NCBI GenBank assembly: GCA_022818135.1
Contig: JAFMSR010000008.1
Span: forward strand, 35,320,514-35,384,513
DNA from: Saxidomus purpurata
Taxonomy: Eukaryota; Mollusca; Bivalvia; Venerida; Veneridae
Reading direction: 5' to 3'
Length of the DNA stretch: 64,000 bases
In this document: piece by piece, positions 1 through 12,239 of the stretch
Position numbering within the stretch: position 1 is the stretch's first letter
Layout: every line of letters begins with the position of its first letter
Notes under the pieces: generated by a model
The model's input: only the letters and a program-made list of their open reading frames with translations
Databases searched by the model: none
Told to the model about the DNA's origin: nothing
Made by a program: the position numbers and the translations under genes

Positions 1-1587
1 TATCATTCAGTACTTTGTGTTAATTCATAATATTGGTGAATTTGGACAAAGTATCTGATTTGTGAGAGTCTGACTTGTTTCCATTTGTCAGTTTTAATAT
101 ACTAATGTTTGGTATCCGGCTTTCACTGTGAATAAAACGAAAACACCGGAAACCATGTGTATTTGGTTTTCGGAGATGTTTCCAGTTTTAGGTGTTTGTC
201 ATAGTAAAATGTTATCGTAGTACCATCAAACCGATTAAAGATGTTGCGAACCTTATTCCCACCAAACAATCTGTAACCCGAGGCCTCCAGCGCTCACAGC
301 GCTTTGATTACTTAAGTTACTGAATACTTCTTTGCCACACCCGTGTCATATCCAATGCTCCGAAGGATCGGATCAAAGGGCACTGGCGACTCTAATTACC
401 ATTACCATCTCATTACCATTACCATTAAGAACTCGATCCTTACAATGAATAATACATAGTGGCCGTTAAAGTGAAAGCATGATACACAGACGGACAAACA
501 CACATACAGAGTAACAGACAACTCTTCAGAAAAAGATGGCTTACTCTTATTCAGAATTAAGTTTACATGTCCATATAAAAAACTAAGGGGCTTATTTTTG
601 TGACAGAAAAAATGTCATCCTCTGATATTTTAAAGATGATATTAAAAGAATTCGTCGTGCTAAAATTGTGGGAGATGAGAAGGGTTGTCACTGTTTTTTG
701 CACATTATGAAGTGTCTGTCATGTCTGTTTTTACACAGTGTCGTGTTTTGAAAGCATTAGCGTAAATGGTTTTGTTCTATGGTTTCCCTTCCTAAAGCAA
801 ACTGTATTTGAGGAAATTTGTTCTATTTTTTTCAGGCTTTTGTTTTGTCTCCAAACATAAGACTAACTTGAGATTAAAATCTTTAACATCGTCCTCAGAG
901 TTTTTATAATGATAAGTATTACTTTTGTTGCTTTTTACTATTGAACCATATCCTGTACACCATCTTAAAGCTCCTTGCTCACAGTTTCCAGTAAGAAAAC
1001 ATTTTTCTCAAAATTGATATATTAAAACATAAAATGTAGAAGTGAGTGTATGCTAGAATCAACAGAGCAATTCGCAAAAATCCATAAATTTTGGAGGGTT
1101 TGGTTTAAACGGTACCACTACACTATATGGTTATATTGGGAAATTCAATTAATTTGGCAGGGTGAAATTTCAAATACACAGATATTCTTTGCATGCATTT
1201 ATACTGGAACCTTCTTATTAGAGCATTCGTTCTTAATATGTCATTTTCAGAGAGTTTGAAGAACTTTATTTTTTCACCAACATCTGTGAGGGAGCAGCTT
1301 TAAATGGACACTTGCAGCTTGTACTGCGCTGTTAATTTTTCGGCGAGGTGTTCACTGCCGACTGAATAGCAAACAATGCAGAACCTGATCAAGTTGGTCA
1401 TGATCTGCATTTATTGTAAATTCAAGGCAAACTCACTATCTGTAATACATGTAAGGTAAAGGGTGAAATAAGTTGATATGAAGTACTTTAGTGATGAATT
1501 AAAATCAAAATGACTGAAGAATAAATGTTCACATATTGAGAAAGGCACTATAACCTTTATACCCATAATAAACTTATAAAGACGCAC
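1..1587 (-). other. Start of ENTPD intron 4 (downstream of exon 4); one ancient repeat, no exon seen
   Basis: Sequence downstream of the exon 4 donor. I looked on the minus strand for the exon carrying conserved region 5 and saw no segment with acceptor, open frame and donor. Bases about 1040-1300 resemble 47510-47755 (separate entry). The rest is AT-rich with no recognisable feature. Confidence 0.5.
1040..1300 (+). repeat. Diverged dispersed repeat, copy 1 (partner at 47510-47755)
   Basis: Shared words in the same order and orientation include TTGGAGGG.TTGGTTT, TACTGGAAC.TT, TTCGTTCT and TTTCAGA.AGTT.GAAGAAC, followed by CACCAA.ATCTG. In the partner copy a retrotransposon tail is inserted just after the matching segment. 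No coding potential is convincing. Confidence 0.55.
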
Positions 1588-1877
1588 CTGTCCACAGTAG
1601 ACTCTGGCTGTGTTAAGCAAGTTTTTCAGATCGAGAATGCCTGGCTCACTTAGTATCCCAAAGTCCTTGGCTAGGTAATAGGTGAGACCAAATGTAAAGA
1701 ACTTTCTGTCTTTCACAGACGGTTGGTACACCTGACCAATCGAGCATGGCTTTGGAGAACACCTGTCAGCAGTGGCTGGCTCTAGGTAGTAATTAAGAAG
1801 ACCTTCACATAGTGTCGCATTTCCGCCACCAACCATGGCGACCACCTTGCTTCCAAGGGTTCCGTTCTTGGAGTCTC
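1588..1877 (-). CDS. ENTPD-like exon 4: Cys-rich middle of the second lobe
   Basis: This 290-base exon has acceptor GTTCTAG|GA and donor GGACAG|GTGCGT. It completes Gly261 and encodes 96 codons, through VVAMVGGGNATLCEGLLNYY, a Cys-rich stretch RCSPKPCSIGQVYQPSV (residues 299-315) and FFTFGLTYYLAKDFGI (320-335), ending ARVYCGQ in phase 0. Two N-glycosylation sequons are present (N265-G-T, N280-A-T), consistent with an extracellular or lumenal location. The layout (LC..L...C...CS.....QP.V....F..F) matches the same part of NTPDase1/2/3 from memory. The next exon, expected to begin near the equivalent of a Trp-rich segment before region 5, is not visible in bases 1-1587. Confidence 0.9.
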
Positions 1878-2059
1878 CTAGAACAAAACAAATATTATTA
1901 AATATATATTATAGCGTGTTATATACATGTATACAACACATGATTTATATGGACAAAGTCGGCTTCAATAATCGTTAACATGAAAAGGTATTGGTATACA
2001 AAGTAAGCTAAAAAAGACAATTTGAGACTCTTTTGATCTGAAATACGTTTTTTTTCCAT

Positions 2060-2275
2060 AACAGAAGTCGTTAAAAATCGCTGCATCAAACCAGAAGTCT
2101 CAATAACAAGAATGCATCCAAACAAAAGTCGCAATAACAAAGAAATCACTGTATCCAATCAGAAGTCATAAAATCAAAGATATCGCTGCTGCAGCATCCA
2201 TCCGTAAGAAAACAATAACTGCATCAAACTAGAAATCGTAATTACAAAAACATGCATCAAACCATAAGTCGTCAA
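2060..2275 (+). repeat. Minisatellite of about 31-37 bp, six or so degenerate copies
   Basis: The words AGAAGTC or close variants recur near 2062, 2093, 2124, 2161, 2231 and 2264, each followed by AATAACAAA-like and TGCATCAAAC-like words. Spacing is 31-37 bp with one double-length gap. It lies wholly within intron 3. Confidence 0.65.
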
Positions 2276-2583
2276 TACACGTGAACCAAAAATCTGATAT
2301 AATATTTGAAAAAATGCACGTAGATGAATGTGTGAAAGAACTTTGCTTCTATTTGTCAACTAAAATTCATCTGATTTGATTCGTTGCTTATGAATGATTA
2401 TAAACTAGACAGAGACTTTTTGCTTCAAAGAAATGAGACAATTACTGCTTACAGATTGCATCATTATTTCGTCTTCTAGGTAATGAAGAACTGTTTTATA
2501 TCTTGCCAGAAAAGCTACGTGTCTCACTCATAAAGTTATTTTAGGGAGCGCGTTATCCCAAATTATTTTAGAAAATCACTGAT

Positions 2584-2774
2584 TACAGTACACTCCGTGT
2601 ATAACGCCTCCCGATATAGCGATATTCAGGATATAAGAACCAAAATTGCTGGGTTTGATTTTTTCTTTGTTATCTTGTTTATGAAAATTCTATATGGATA
2701 TAACGTACTCCGGATATAAGGAACACATGTAAAATGGTCCAAAGGAGTTCGTTATATATGCAGTTTACAGTACA
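2584..2774. mobile_element. MITE with about 22-bp terminal inverted repeats, abutting the exon 3 donor
   Basis: The left end reads ACAGTACACTCCGTGTATAAC and the reverse complement of the right end reads ACTGTAAACTGCATATATAAC. Internal CGGATATAAGGAACA and GGAGTTCGTTATA words match the palindromic ATAACGAACTCCGGATATAA elements I know from bivalve genomes. The right end is six bases from the splice donor of exon 3. A half copy is at 10684-10760. Confidence 0.7.
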
Positions 2775-2780
2775 GCTTAC

Positions 2781-3025
2781 CTTTCAGCATGCAAGGGTTG
2801 ATGATAACATTTGCATGTTTGTTGTCATGTATCAGTAATTCTTCTAATCGTTCAGACATAAGAGTGGCCCCGTAAGACAGGAAGCTATGGCAGTATACCC
2901 CGTATTCCCTTCCGGCGATCGTCACCGGCATTTTTCCGGCATATATCGGGTCTTCCGGAATGAACGCTATCTGAGCGGAACCTCCTCCTAGCTCAATCAG
3001 GCCCAAACTTTCTGAGACAGGTTTG
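2781..3025 (-). CDS. ENTPD-like exon 3: conserved region 4
   Basis: This 245-base exon has acceptor AATTTCAG|C and donor CTGAAAG|GTAAGC. It encodes KPVSESLGLIELGGGSAQIAF, with apyrase region 4 at residues 187-200, then an IAGREYGVYCHSFLSYG block (residues 215-231) typical of the cell-surface branch, and ends NPCMLK. The usual DLGG[AG]S of region 4 is read here as ELGGGS: the codon for residue 190 is GAG. Acidic character is kept, but the Asp is nearly invariant in the family as I recall it. The donor sits six bases from the end of a MITE in the following intron. Confidence 0.93.
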
Positions 3026-5879
3026 CTGAAATTAAAAAAAAAGATTTATACAATTTTGCTAACACATAGATGAATAAAGTACTTTCTGTTAATATAGCAA
3101 AGTACAACATTTTATGCCTGAAGATGACTAAAATGTAAACAAGTGCATAAACTAAAATGCTGCATGAATTCAAACTACATGTACCAACTATTTAGACTTT
3201 TTCCTATGTCAAGCACGTATACGCACTCTTGTCTTAGTTTTTCTCCGTGTGTATTGTCGGATTTTCGTACTGGGTGTCGCGGATTAATGTCTTATTTGAA
3301 TTTAGGGCAAATGGCCGGGTGGAGTGATTGTATTTTGATAAAAGTACAACCAGAGAAAAGCAAACAGATATCAAACATCGAGCACGTCGTGGTCTTAAAG
3401 TCGTGTATGCTGCCGTACTTTTTCCCGGACAGACGTTTCCAGAGGATTTAGTTTGAATAATATGTCTACAAAACTTCCAGTTTTAGTTCCTATAGATTCC
3501 AAACATCACAAGAGAGAAGCTTTGTCAGATGAAAGAAGACACTAATCATCAACAATGTATCAATAAATGCGAGACTGATTATCCTAAGGCCATTATAAAT
3601 CTACATTGATTCAGTCCCCTAGAGACTGACTTATATTCCGTCTGCAAATCTTCTGTTCAGCCAATTTCATTAATCTCGAGTATGCTTACACCGACAGATC
3701 TTAACTTCACTATTTCGGCAATATTTTACAATGTAGCTACTTACTTGTTTCATTAAGGATTCTCAGCTAACTGTCTAATTTGCAAGAATTTTTTATCGTC
3801 AGTCCTTACATAGAAAGGTTATTCAGGATCAGTTACATGGACTGTTATAGCAGTAAGCAGTAAAATATGAACTTTCAGTTTTGTGTTTCCACTATAAGCA
3901 GACGATGGTTGTTCATTTTGGTGCTATGTCACGTTATAATTTTAACCGAGTGCGCACCAAAATGGCTGCGAGTGAAAATTACAGTCAGTCACGTCTTAAA
4001 AGAAGTCGACAAAAGTGATGTCTTCTGAAAAAGGGAAAGTATTTCTTGCCATCTTACAATAAATGGGTAAGAGTGTTGTCCGTTGAAATATGGAATGCCA
4101 ATCTTGCCTTCTTAAAATTAGTCGGTAAGAGCAATGGCCCCTGAACATGGGAAATAAAGCCTTTTATCGTAAAAGAAGTATGAAAGAGTTATATCCCTAG
4201 AAACAAGGAAAGTAAATCATCCCATCTTAGAAGTCACAACGGGAATCACATGTGATAACTTAATATTACAATGTACATGGTTACCAACACTTTTTCTGTT
4301 TATTTTATGTTTAAAACTCTACTTTCGTCGAGTTTATTTCAATAAAATGACAAATATTGCGGGAAACGAGCACGTACATTGTCACTTTAATGCTGTCATC
4401 GTCATTTGTTTTCCAGCGTTAAATTTTTTTTATAATGTCACTGAGTGAGTAGTGCATTTTTGTGTGTGTAAGACTCCACGTTATATTTCGATAGACCACC
4501 GAAAAACATGAAACAGGAGGCTATAGCCATCCATTTTAAAGAGACTGACAGGTGTAGTGTTCTAGAAAGGCGTTATAATAAAATCAGTGACCTATATCAA
4601 GCTGTTACCTCGTAGTTCTTGTATTAAAGCATTTCCATGATCACGGCCATCTTTTTGGCATATGAGTATATTTTTCAGTAACAAATCATGGATCTTGTAT
4701 AAAAAGTCATTTCAAAAGCTTAAGTTACAAAATGTTTTTCGCTTCTTAAGTAAACTGTTTAGAAACCAAATAAATAATAATACAACGGCTACATGACTTG
4801 GAACTATCTCTAAAACATTAAACTCAAGTCCCAGGATCACATTGATTGTACTAACATCAATTTACTGAAAGGATAATGATAGAATCATGTTCTATTGTTG
4901 ACAAATGTCTTTCTTTCGTATTAAAGTCAGTTCTTCATGAAAAAGAGTTGCCACAAAGCCTTTCTATTTGTTTTGCAGTATCATTATTTTGAAAAATCGA
5001 TTGAAAACTAAAGTAAGGAATGTTTCTGGTACAAATACAGGTCATTCCGCCTATAGGGCACCTTTCTTGGTAAAATAAGAGCTACTTGTAATTGTGATCC
5101 TGGGACTTTAAACAAAAGGAATATTACTGTAAATTTTTCTTTTATAAATTTATACACTTGTTCATATAAAACTATATGTCACATTTTGTTAAGTAAGCCG
5201 CCCTAGTATATTAAACTATACATTAATTACTTGGTCGTCTTTTTATAAATAATTATTTTTGCCTGCGCGATTCTTCCTAATAACACTCTTTTCTTCTGTG
5301 TTATAACACTAAATAAAGAAATTATGAGGCAAAGTTGTTCAAGGACCAATGTACGCTGGCAATTGTGTCTGATCTTCAAGTTCGCACACCTATCTTTTGG
5401 CTACTGGCACTTTTACATAATTTTAATCTTTGGACAAAACTGACTGGGTATTTCAAACTGGGGTCTTGATAAGTTCACCAGGGGAGAAACCCACGGTCGA
5501 CCGGAACTTTAAAAAAAGAAAGAAAAGAAGACCAAACGCTAGCTACATATCAAGTTGTTGAAATTCTACTGTCCACAGGGAGCAATGAAAACTATAATGA
5601 GAATCATATGTCAGCGTTCCGAGAACAATCAAATGCAATTTAAAATTCACGAATCACCCATTTGACAATACTCTAGCAGTACTTTTACGTAAAATGACAC
5701 CTTACATGTAACGAAGAAATAAAACACTTCTCCTTTAATAACATCACTACGCCTACTGAAATTACAAAACAAAATCCTAAACATTTAGTTTTTTATCGCA
5801 AAAACAGCAATAACAAGAAATCTCTAACTGTCACAAAATACGCATGTCAAGGAGACATAAATCAGTGGCTGGCAGTTCA

Positions 5880-6300
5880 TCGGTTGTGTCAAACCTCTTC
5901 TGAACTCTAGAGCGGACAAGGCTAATTCAAAATTCACTTGTTTGAACTATAGAGTTGAAAAGGCTAATTTCACGATTTTTCGATAATCCAAGGGCCATAA
6001 TCCAAAAGTGATTTGGGCGATTTGATTGGTTATTGAATAAGTCCTAGACATTATACACACAAATATTTGTACTAAGTTTGGTGAAAATCAGACTTAGAGA
6101 GCGGACAATTTTTATAATTGACGGACCATAATAGGTCGATTTGGCTGGTTATCAAACTATGCCGAAACAAAATGCCCACACACATGTTAAGCAAGTTTTG
6201 TGCAGATCAGATGAAAACTGTTTGACTTAAGAAGCGGACAAAGTATGGACACTGTACGCTGCAGGTGTTCCTATAATACGTCTCTTCGGGCGTATAAAAA
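5880..6300 (+). repeat. Dispersed repeat with recurring AGCGGACAA module
   Basis: Three diverged modules contain GAGCGGACAA or AGCGGACAA near 5911, 6101 and 6234, each followed by CCATAAT / GATTTG.TGGTTAT.A words. The unit ends with CGCTGCAGGTGTTCC and GGGCGTATAAAAAGGA. This layout is a common bivalve repeat as I recall it; the internal modularity is seen directly. Confidence 0.55.
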
Positions 6301-6314
6301 GGACATATTTCAAG

Positions 6315-6503
6315 TACTGTAAATCGGGTAATTTTCGGGTAAAGACAAACGTATTTGCGAATTTTAAATACTCGGAAGGAGAGTTCTCTAAAAGTTAATC
6401 ATGCAATGTGAAAAGAATCTTTCGCGAGATTTTTTAATAGCGAAATTTGAAATTCGTGAAAATAACACAAATCAAATAATCGCAAATATTACCAAATACA
6501 GTA
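6315..6503. mobile_element. MITE, TACTGTAAAT ends, copy 1
   Basis: The left end TACTGTAAATCGGGTAATTT and the reverse complement of the right end TACTGTATTTGGTAATATTT form imperfect terminal inverted repeats of about 23 bp. The interior has paired TTTGCGAATTTTAAAT and TTCGCGAGATTTTT words. A second copy is at 38864-39077. Confidence 0.65.
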
Positions 6504-8465
6504 ATATTATGTCGGCAGCGACATTTAATCTAAAGATTTTGGTTCCCATCTGAAGATACTATTTGATGCTTTCAAAGCGGACCATCTGACCCATTTCCAT
6601 TAAATTGTCTTTCAGTGCGATAAGTAAATGACACAGAGAACGTTAATTATTGCCCATTCCAAGCAGCATTCTTTCTCATGTGAAAAATTGGCCTGAAATA
6701 AGATTTTAAGAAAAACGAGCTCGTAATTCGGTTTCATGGCAGTTAATATCGTCATATATACCCCGTCGTGGACATATATTACCCTCACATGTTGCCTCGT
6801 GTGATTTATATTGCAAGTATACTGGTAAATTGAACTTTGTAATTACAGAATTCATGGCATTTTACCGGATATCATGTATGTAAACACTTTTTTGAATGGA
6901 AGTCGTGTACTTGTACGTCAAAAGCTTAAAATAACAACAACAACAGACGCCATGTTCAGCGTTTGACACAATATTGAGCTAATTCCACTGCACGTAACAG
7001 AAAGTTTAGCGGAATCTTACATAAGCATAGTTAAACAATATTTCCAAACATATGGATGAAGAAGTTTGAACACGAACATAAGTAGTAGAGAAATAGAAAA
7101 TACTGTTTTGAACATTGCCATTGTTGCTAAAAGAAGAGCTGCCTCAATTACGAAATGCTAATTTACTTATTACATTTGCCAATGGAAGAAATTCTTTTCG
7201 GAGTTATACTAAGTTTAATGCACTACAGTTTTTCAAGTTTAACAATGAACGATGACTGACGAGTGTTTAAGCAATTCTGTATGAGATAACATCATTTCTA
7301 ACTATTAAACAAATTGGTATAATACAGCAGACCTGCTTAATTCTTGACGACAAAAGAAGACGCAGCGCCTAAAGTGACCATCATAATCATAAAAAAGAGA
7401 TTTTGTACATATTTAAATTCATATGAAGATGAATATTACGTAGTTAAAGGTACTTAAAGATATGATTGAATCTTTTTAACAGTTTTATTCTATTTTAGTT
7501 GTGTTAAGATCTTTTAGACTATCCATTCCAAAGATATATTCAGCCTGGTTTATACGGTTTATTCTTCCTTCGCTTGAAAACGAATATCTATAGTGGGGAT
7601 ACTCACTGGATCATTGAGAGAAATAACTGTCGACGATAGACGCAAAAGGTAGCTAATCGAACGGTTGCCGCCATTTTGGCTATGACTATACAAAGAGGTA
7701 AGCGGGCATGTGAACGGTATTATTGATATATGCAGAAATAGTAAAGTGTTGCTGTAAAACATAGATTATATACGTTTTAAAAACGATTTCCATATGCGTG
7801 GAAATATTTGCATTGCATATTGTATTGCATAATGACAAATGCAGTTTATAATCAGCAAGGTTTTTCGTTATTTTCTCTATATCTACTAATTAGAGAAATA
7901 AGTAAGAAATGCTTATTTTAACATGTTTTAAACAACAAATGTGTACTGGTATACAGTAAGTTGAACACCCACTTTTCAGATATACAATGCAAAGGTAAAG
8001 CAAGATAAAAGAAATATATTTGGTATCTAAAATGAGCACAATTCGAAGTGATTGAGCATGATGTGCTACTAAATAGCACTGTCGTATTAACAGAAGTTAA
8101 TGAAACATTTAAAAATAAAGTCAAAATCAGATTGCAAATTTTCAATTTATAATTAAAAGACGCTCTTGATTACACTTCGTTTCATCACCTTAACAAAATT
8201 AGTGAGTGATTTAGTCACGTTTCAAGGCAAAAAGACAAAAAGAAAGAAAACCTGCATGCAATTTTAATACTTTATACATTGTAATGAAACAGATTGCAAT
8301 ACAAATATCGTGAATATGACACCATTTTTAAATTAAACAGACTATCATGCAATATCAAACAGTTTGGACAAGTGAATTACATATACGTATTCAATCAGTG
8401 CAACTGGGAGCTAAAGTGAATGTATAGCAGTTGCATTTCCACCTTTAAATACATGGACATTTGTT

Positions 8466-8678
8466 ATGGCTTATACACGGGTTCCTTACAAGTGGACCAT
8501 AAAGAAAAACATAAGACTACAAGCTGTTATAAAATTCCTTATCAGACCATTTGTGTTGATGGTGTTTTCTTTCAGTATCTACTGCATGTACATGTATGTA
8601 ATAGAATGCGGAGACAAGCCGGCTTTGGATTGGGACACAGAGTTGGGAGATTCGTGTGCCAAACATCTGGCTGGTTAA
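8466..8678 (+). CDS. Possible small membrane-anchored ORF or first exon, unassigned
   Basis: A 70-codon frame begins at an ATG with G at +4. It encodes a basic N-terminus (residues 1-20), a strong hydrophobic segment (about 22-45, LIRPFVLMVFSFSIYCMYMY) and a short acidic Cys-bearing tail, CGDKPALDWDTELGDSCAKH. This layout resembles the start of a type II membrane protein. The frame closes at TAA after HLAG; a GT two bases earlier (CTG|GTTAAA) could be a weak donor. I do not recognise a family and the length is near what chance gives in AT-rich DNA. Confidence 0.18.
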   Translation: MAYTRVPYKWTIKKNIRLQAVIKFLIRPFVLMVFSFSIYCMYMYVIECGDKPALDWDTELGDSCAKHLAG

Positions 8679-10088
8679 AATGTAAAAGTAAATATAAAAT
8701 TACAATGTAAATAAGTAGGAGTGTTGCGGAAGTTTGTAATACTTTGGCCTCAATGCTTCCGAATGATGTGTGACAATGACTTAATAGATACGGCATCCAA
8801 GATACAGCATTTGCCCTAATTCGTAGAACATTTCAGTGCAGTAAATCAAAATTCTCTGAAAGGTTTAAAAAGTGAATGGTAAGTGCATGAAAAAGTATTG
8901 TAATCTGTATATCTTAATGTTCCAGATAAATCTTGTATCTTCTTATCAAATATTCATGACATTGCTGAAAAAAGTTAACTACTTTGCAATCCACACTGAG
9001 ACCTTTGAATATTTAATCAGCTGTAGCATTTTCAGGACACTTGCAAAACTACACTGTCAGGAAAATACCTTAATATAGATTTCAGAAAAAGAACGGAACG
9101 TTTCGGTAAAAAGAGGTTAAAACAAAACTTCATATATGCAAATTATAGACATTTTATAACTAAATCAAGTAGTTTTTCATGCCTGTAGACAACCAATCTT
9201 TTAATGCACGAACTTGACATACAGTTGTTCTCATTAAAAGAAACTCTACAAAGGTTTCTGCTTGACTTTCTATTTTCCCGTTAATGAAGAAAGCCTTTGG
9301 GCAAAGAATGTAACATAGGGACGTAAAACTTCCTAAATGAAGCATAAAACATTTAATTAGACCAAATAACAGCCGAAGATTCTGAGCGACGGAAGCCAAG
9401 TTATATATGCCTCGTAATGATATACTTGCTAACACAATCAACATGTCTTAACCGGTCAGCTGGTCAGTAACCTATTGAACATTTGAAAGCGCCTAGATGT
9501 ACATGTACTAATAATGACTCGGAAGGACACATCACATTTTTGGCCATACAACTAACAAATTAAATATCACAGTTAATCTGATATTCGTTTTTCTACCACA
9601 ATTCACTCGTTAAACTTGAGACTTGACCTACATAGTTATGAATAACAAAACAAAAGTCTTTGATAGAGTCTCGATCAGTGCTGTGAAATTGATACAAATG
9701 TGTTAGAGAAAAACATTGGCCTGACTTGTGATTTTATATAAAGATTTTCTTGTCAGCCGCTTTTAGCAATTCCAAATAAATTCTAAGGGTTTGTTTTTTC
9801 AGTATGTCCTTGTGTCACAACCATAATTTACCTCTTATCTTGACAATATCTGACTTATTTCCCACCGAACCCGCAGTGCTATACGGTTAAAGACATAGAA
9901 AGAAGAAGGCGGCATGCAAACGTGCATACCGCTAATAACTGATCTCAAATTGATATGAACAAAACAATACAGGTATAGGTTGATTTATCAAAACATTTGA
10001 GCTTCAAAGAATCATTAATCATTCCATGAAATAAACACCGTGCCGGTTCTTTGAGCAAGTTTTGTATACACAGCTAAATTTAGATTAC

Positions 10089-10275
10089 CTTTTGTCTGTA
10101 AAGAAGTCATTGAGATAATTGACCGTAAGCCAGGCAAACAGGGCCTCCTCTTCTCCGGAGAGAATATGTGCATTCTCTTCCTCAAACTCGAAAGGGTTTT
10201 CCATAGGACTCATAAGGACATCTTTCACAGCTATCATGATAGATGCAGTGGTCCTTTCATCCAGTAGACGCAAAC
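10089..10275 (-). CDS. ENTPD-like exon 2: end of conserved region 2 and conserved region 3
   Basis: This 187-base internal exon has acceptor TTTTATAG|GT and donor AAAAG|GTAATC. It starts by completing Gly117 and encodes LRLLDERTTA onward, then ILSGEEEALFAWLTVNYL, which is apyrase region 3. The glutamate run at residues 158-160 includes the position of the catalytic base that activates the attacking water in characterised NTPDases (family knowledge). It ends with two bases of a codon that becomes Ser179 with the next exon. It is separated from exon 1 by a repeat-filled 23.7-kb intron. Confidence 0.92.
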
Positions 10276-10683
10276 CTATAAAAGATTAATCTGTAACGTT
10301 AGTATTATGAATATCAATTGCACGTTAATTCATCATCCGAACTTCAGAAATTTATATTAATTACATATATTATTGACACGCAACAACTTCTAATTGACGT
10401 AATTTCTGACTATGAGGAGAAAATGAGTTGAATAATTAATTCAATTTCACAAACCGTTCTCCGTTACGTAATAAAATTCAGACATCATTACCTTTACACA
10501 TGCGTCATAAATTCAAATTAATACAACAAAAGATTAATTAGTATTTTCATCATTTGAAAAAAGGGAGTTTGTCCTCGCTGCTCCTCATGTCGAATTATCG
10601 TTTTTGTGTGTTGGCTTTTTCTATATCAGCTTTAACTTTAAGCTTGCCTTTGGGAATACAAAATAAACACTTGACACCAAAAT

Positions 10684-10760
10684 TCAGTAAACTCTGTATA
10701 TAACGACACCGGATTTTGCGAAATTCCGGATATAAAGAACATTTTTTCTGGGCCTGATTT
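10684..10760. mobile_element. Half copy of the ATAACG MITE, running into a homopolymer patch
   Basis: CAGTAAACTCTGTATATAACG and CCGGATATAAAGAACA match the left half of the element at 2584-2774. The right half is replaced by the T/A tract at 10755-10860. Confidence 0.55.
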
Positions 10761-10860
10761 TTTCCCTTTTTTTTTTTTTGGAAAAAAAAAAAAAAAAAAT
10801 ATCCCTAGAAATTTTTTATAAACGGAGTGGGGAAAGAAAGGGGGTTTTTTAAATTTTTTG
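10755..10860. repeat. Poly-T/poly-A patch of doubtful consensus
   Basis: A run of Ts followed directly by a run of As, then ATTTTTTATAAACGG and GGAAAGAAAGGGGG. It interrupts a MITE where inverted arms should be, so a collapsed or poorly polished hairpin is a likely cause. Confidence 0.55.
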
Positions 10861-10919
10861 GTTACTATTATCCAACTTAATATTACTCGTGACACATTCA
10901 ACTTGTTTGCTCCTAAAAG

Positions 10920-11745
10920 GCATTCAGTTACACAGATAGAAAAATGTCCCTAATCAAAATTGAGACGCGATCTATTCATGTTAGGGTGCTTTCTATTTTT
11001 CACAACTGATTTTAGTTAGACATATGACTCCTCTAGTTAAAATATCTAATGGTAAGTTTGAGCAAGTTCAAGACTTTCATTCCCTGTAGACATGATCTAC
11101 TCTACTTTTTTCAATATGTGATAGTAATTTCTTTTACAATGCATACTCGTTTGTACATTGATACATCCATAATCTTGCCAACGGTTTACTAAGCATGTAT
11201 CTGTATGTTTCAAGCAGAACATGAATCTAATCATAAATTCGAATGTTTCTTGACCACCTTTGATGACTTTTGTTCATTATCCATATGATTCCTAAAGTGT
11301 ATTATGTTTTCTATATTTCCCGATCTTCGAGTGTATACCTCTATTATGATAACACAAAAAAATTCGTGATAAAATGATATTGCTATGTATTGTATTTGTA
11401 TGACACAAAAACTGTAGTCGACGTCTATAAAACGTCTGTTTCTCTGCCTGTCTGTCTATCTTGAAAGTAAAATTAAAACAATATGAGAACTAGATAACTG
11501 ACTCGAGTTTTCATGGTTTCAAGTTAAGCATTATGAACGCAAGATTTCATCTGAATCAGATAACTAAGTTAAAAATTTACACGCTGAAGTTGGCAATTCC
11601 TAATAAAAGTGTCTGAAATACGGAAGGCATATTACCAACTGCAAAAATATTCAATTTGTCACTTAAATAATTTGAAACTGTCTATTTAAAGCACGTTTTA
11701 TGTTTAACATGTAGCCTTTCTGTACTTTGGTCATAAATCGCAAAC
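10920..11745 (+). repeat. Dispersed duplication block, copy 1 (partner 23040-24010)
   Basis: Collinear words shared with 23040-24010 include TTTAGTTAGACA, CTCTAGTTAAA, AGACTTTCATTCCCTG.AGACATGA, GATAGTAATT.CTTTT, AAAAGTGTCTG.AA, CAATTTGTC.CTTAAATAATTTGAAACT and TGGTCATAAAT. Divergence is high with small indels throughout. Both copies lie in intron 1, about 12.2 kb apart. Confidence 0.7.
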
Positions 11746-12239
11746 AGTGATCCTGATCGAGTTTGAATCCATTTATAATGACGTGTTTATTATTGCAAGT
11801 GTCAACTTGACGCCATACGTATCCTTAAAGGCATCTAGGAAACCTTAAACAGGAACATTCAGAATTGAAGAAGGATATCATTTTAAACGTCTATTTACAG
11901 GTTGTAACTAGCTGATTTTTTCTAATTGAAATTAACAATTTGCAGTCTCCCTTGTTAGTTTTTACGAAAACTGTTTTCGATACGATATCTAAAATTCAAA
12001 TTTGAGTACTCCTGGAATCTTCCCAAAAAGGCATGCGTGCGGTTAAAAAAGTTCCCAAAACTTCCGATGCAAACTAAAATAAAAATTGCTTATTTCACAG
12101 CTGAAATAGCTGACTTTCATTATAATAGTTACCCAACTAAAATGGTTATTTCTTATTCAAACCGCATGAGATGAAGTATTTCATATTTTCTTATACATGT
12201 ATACAGATGTTTTCCAAATAATATATCACGGGAATGCTT

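Larger units (their letters stand above)
1878..2780 (-). other. ENTPD intron 3: minisatellite plus MITE
   Basis: This 0.9-kb intron holds a short minisatellite (about 2060-2275) and a 190-bp MITE (2584-2774). Little of it is unique sequence. Confidence 0.8.
3026..10088 (-). other. ENTPD intron 2
   Basis: About 7.1 kb, AT-rich. It holds a bivalve-type dispersed repeat (5880-6300), a MITE (6315-6503) and one weak open frame with a membrane segment (8466-8678). Stretches 3030-5880, 6510-8400 and 8700-10088 show nothing I can identify. Confidence 0.75.

Noticed and set aside
1..1587. Exon with apyrase conserved region 5
   Set aside because: Looked for on the minus strand; no acceptor-open frame-donor combination resembling that region was found, so it must lie further left.
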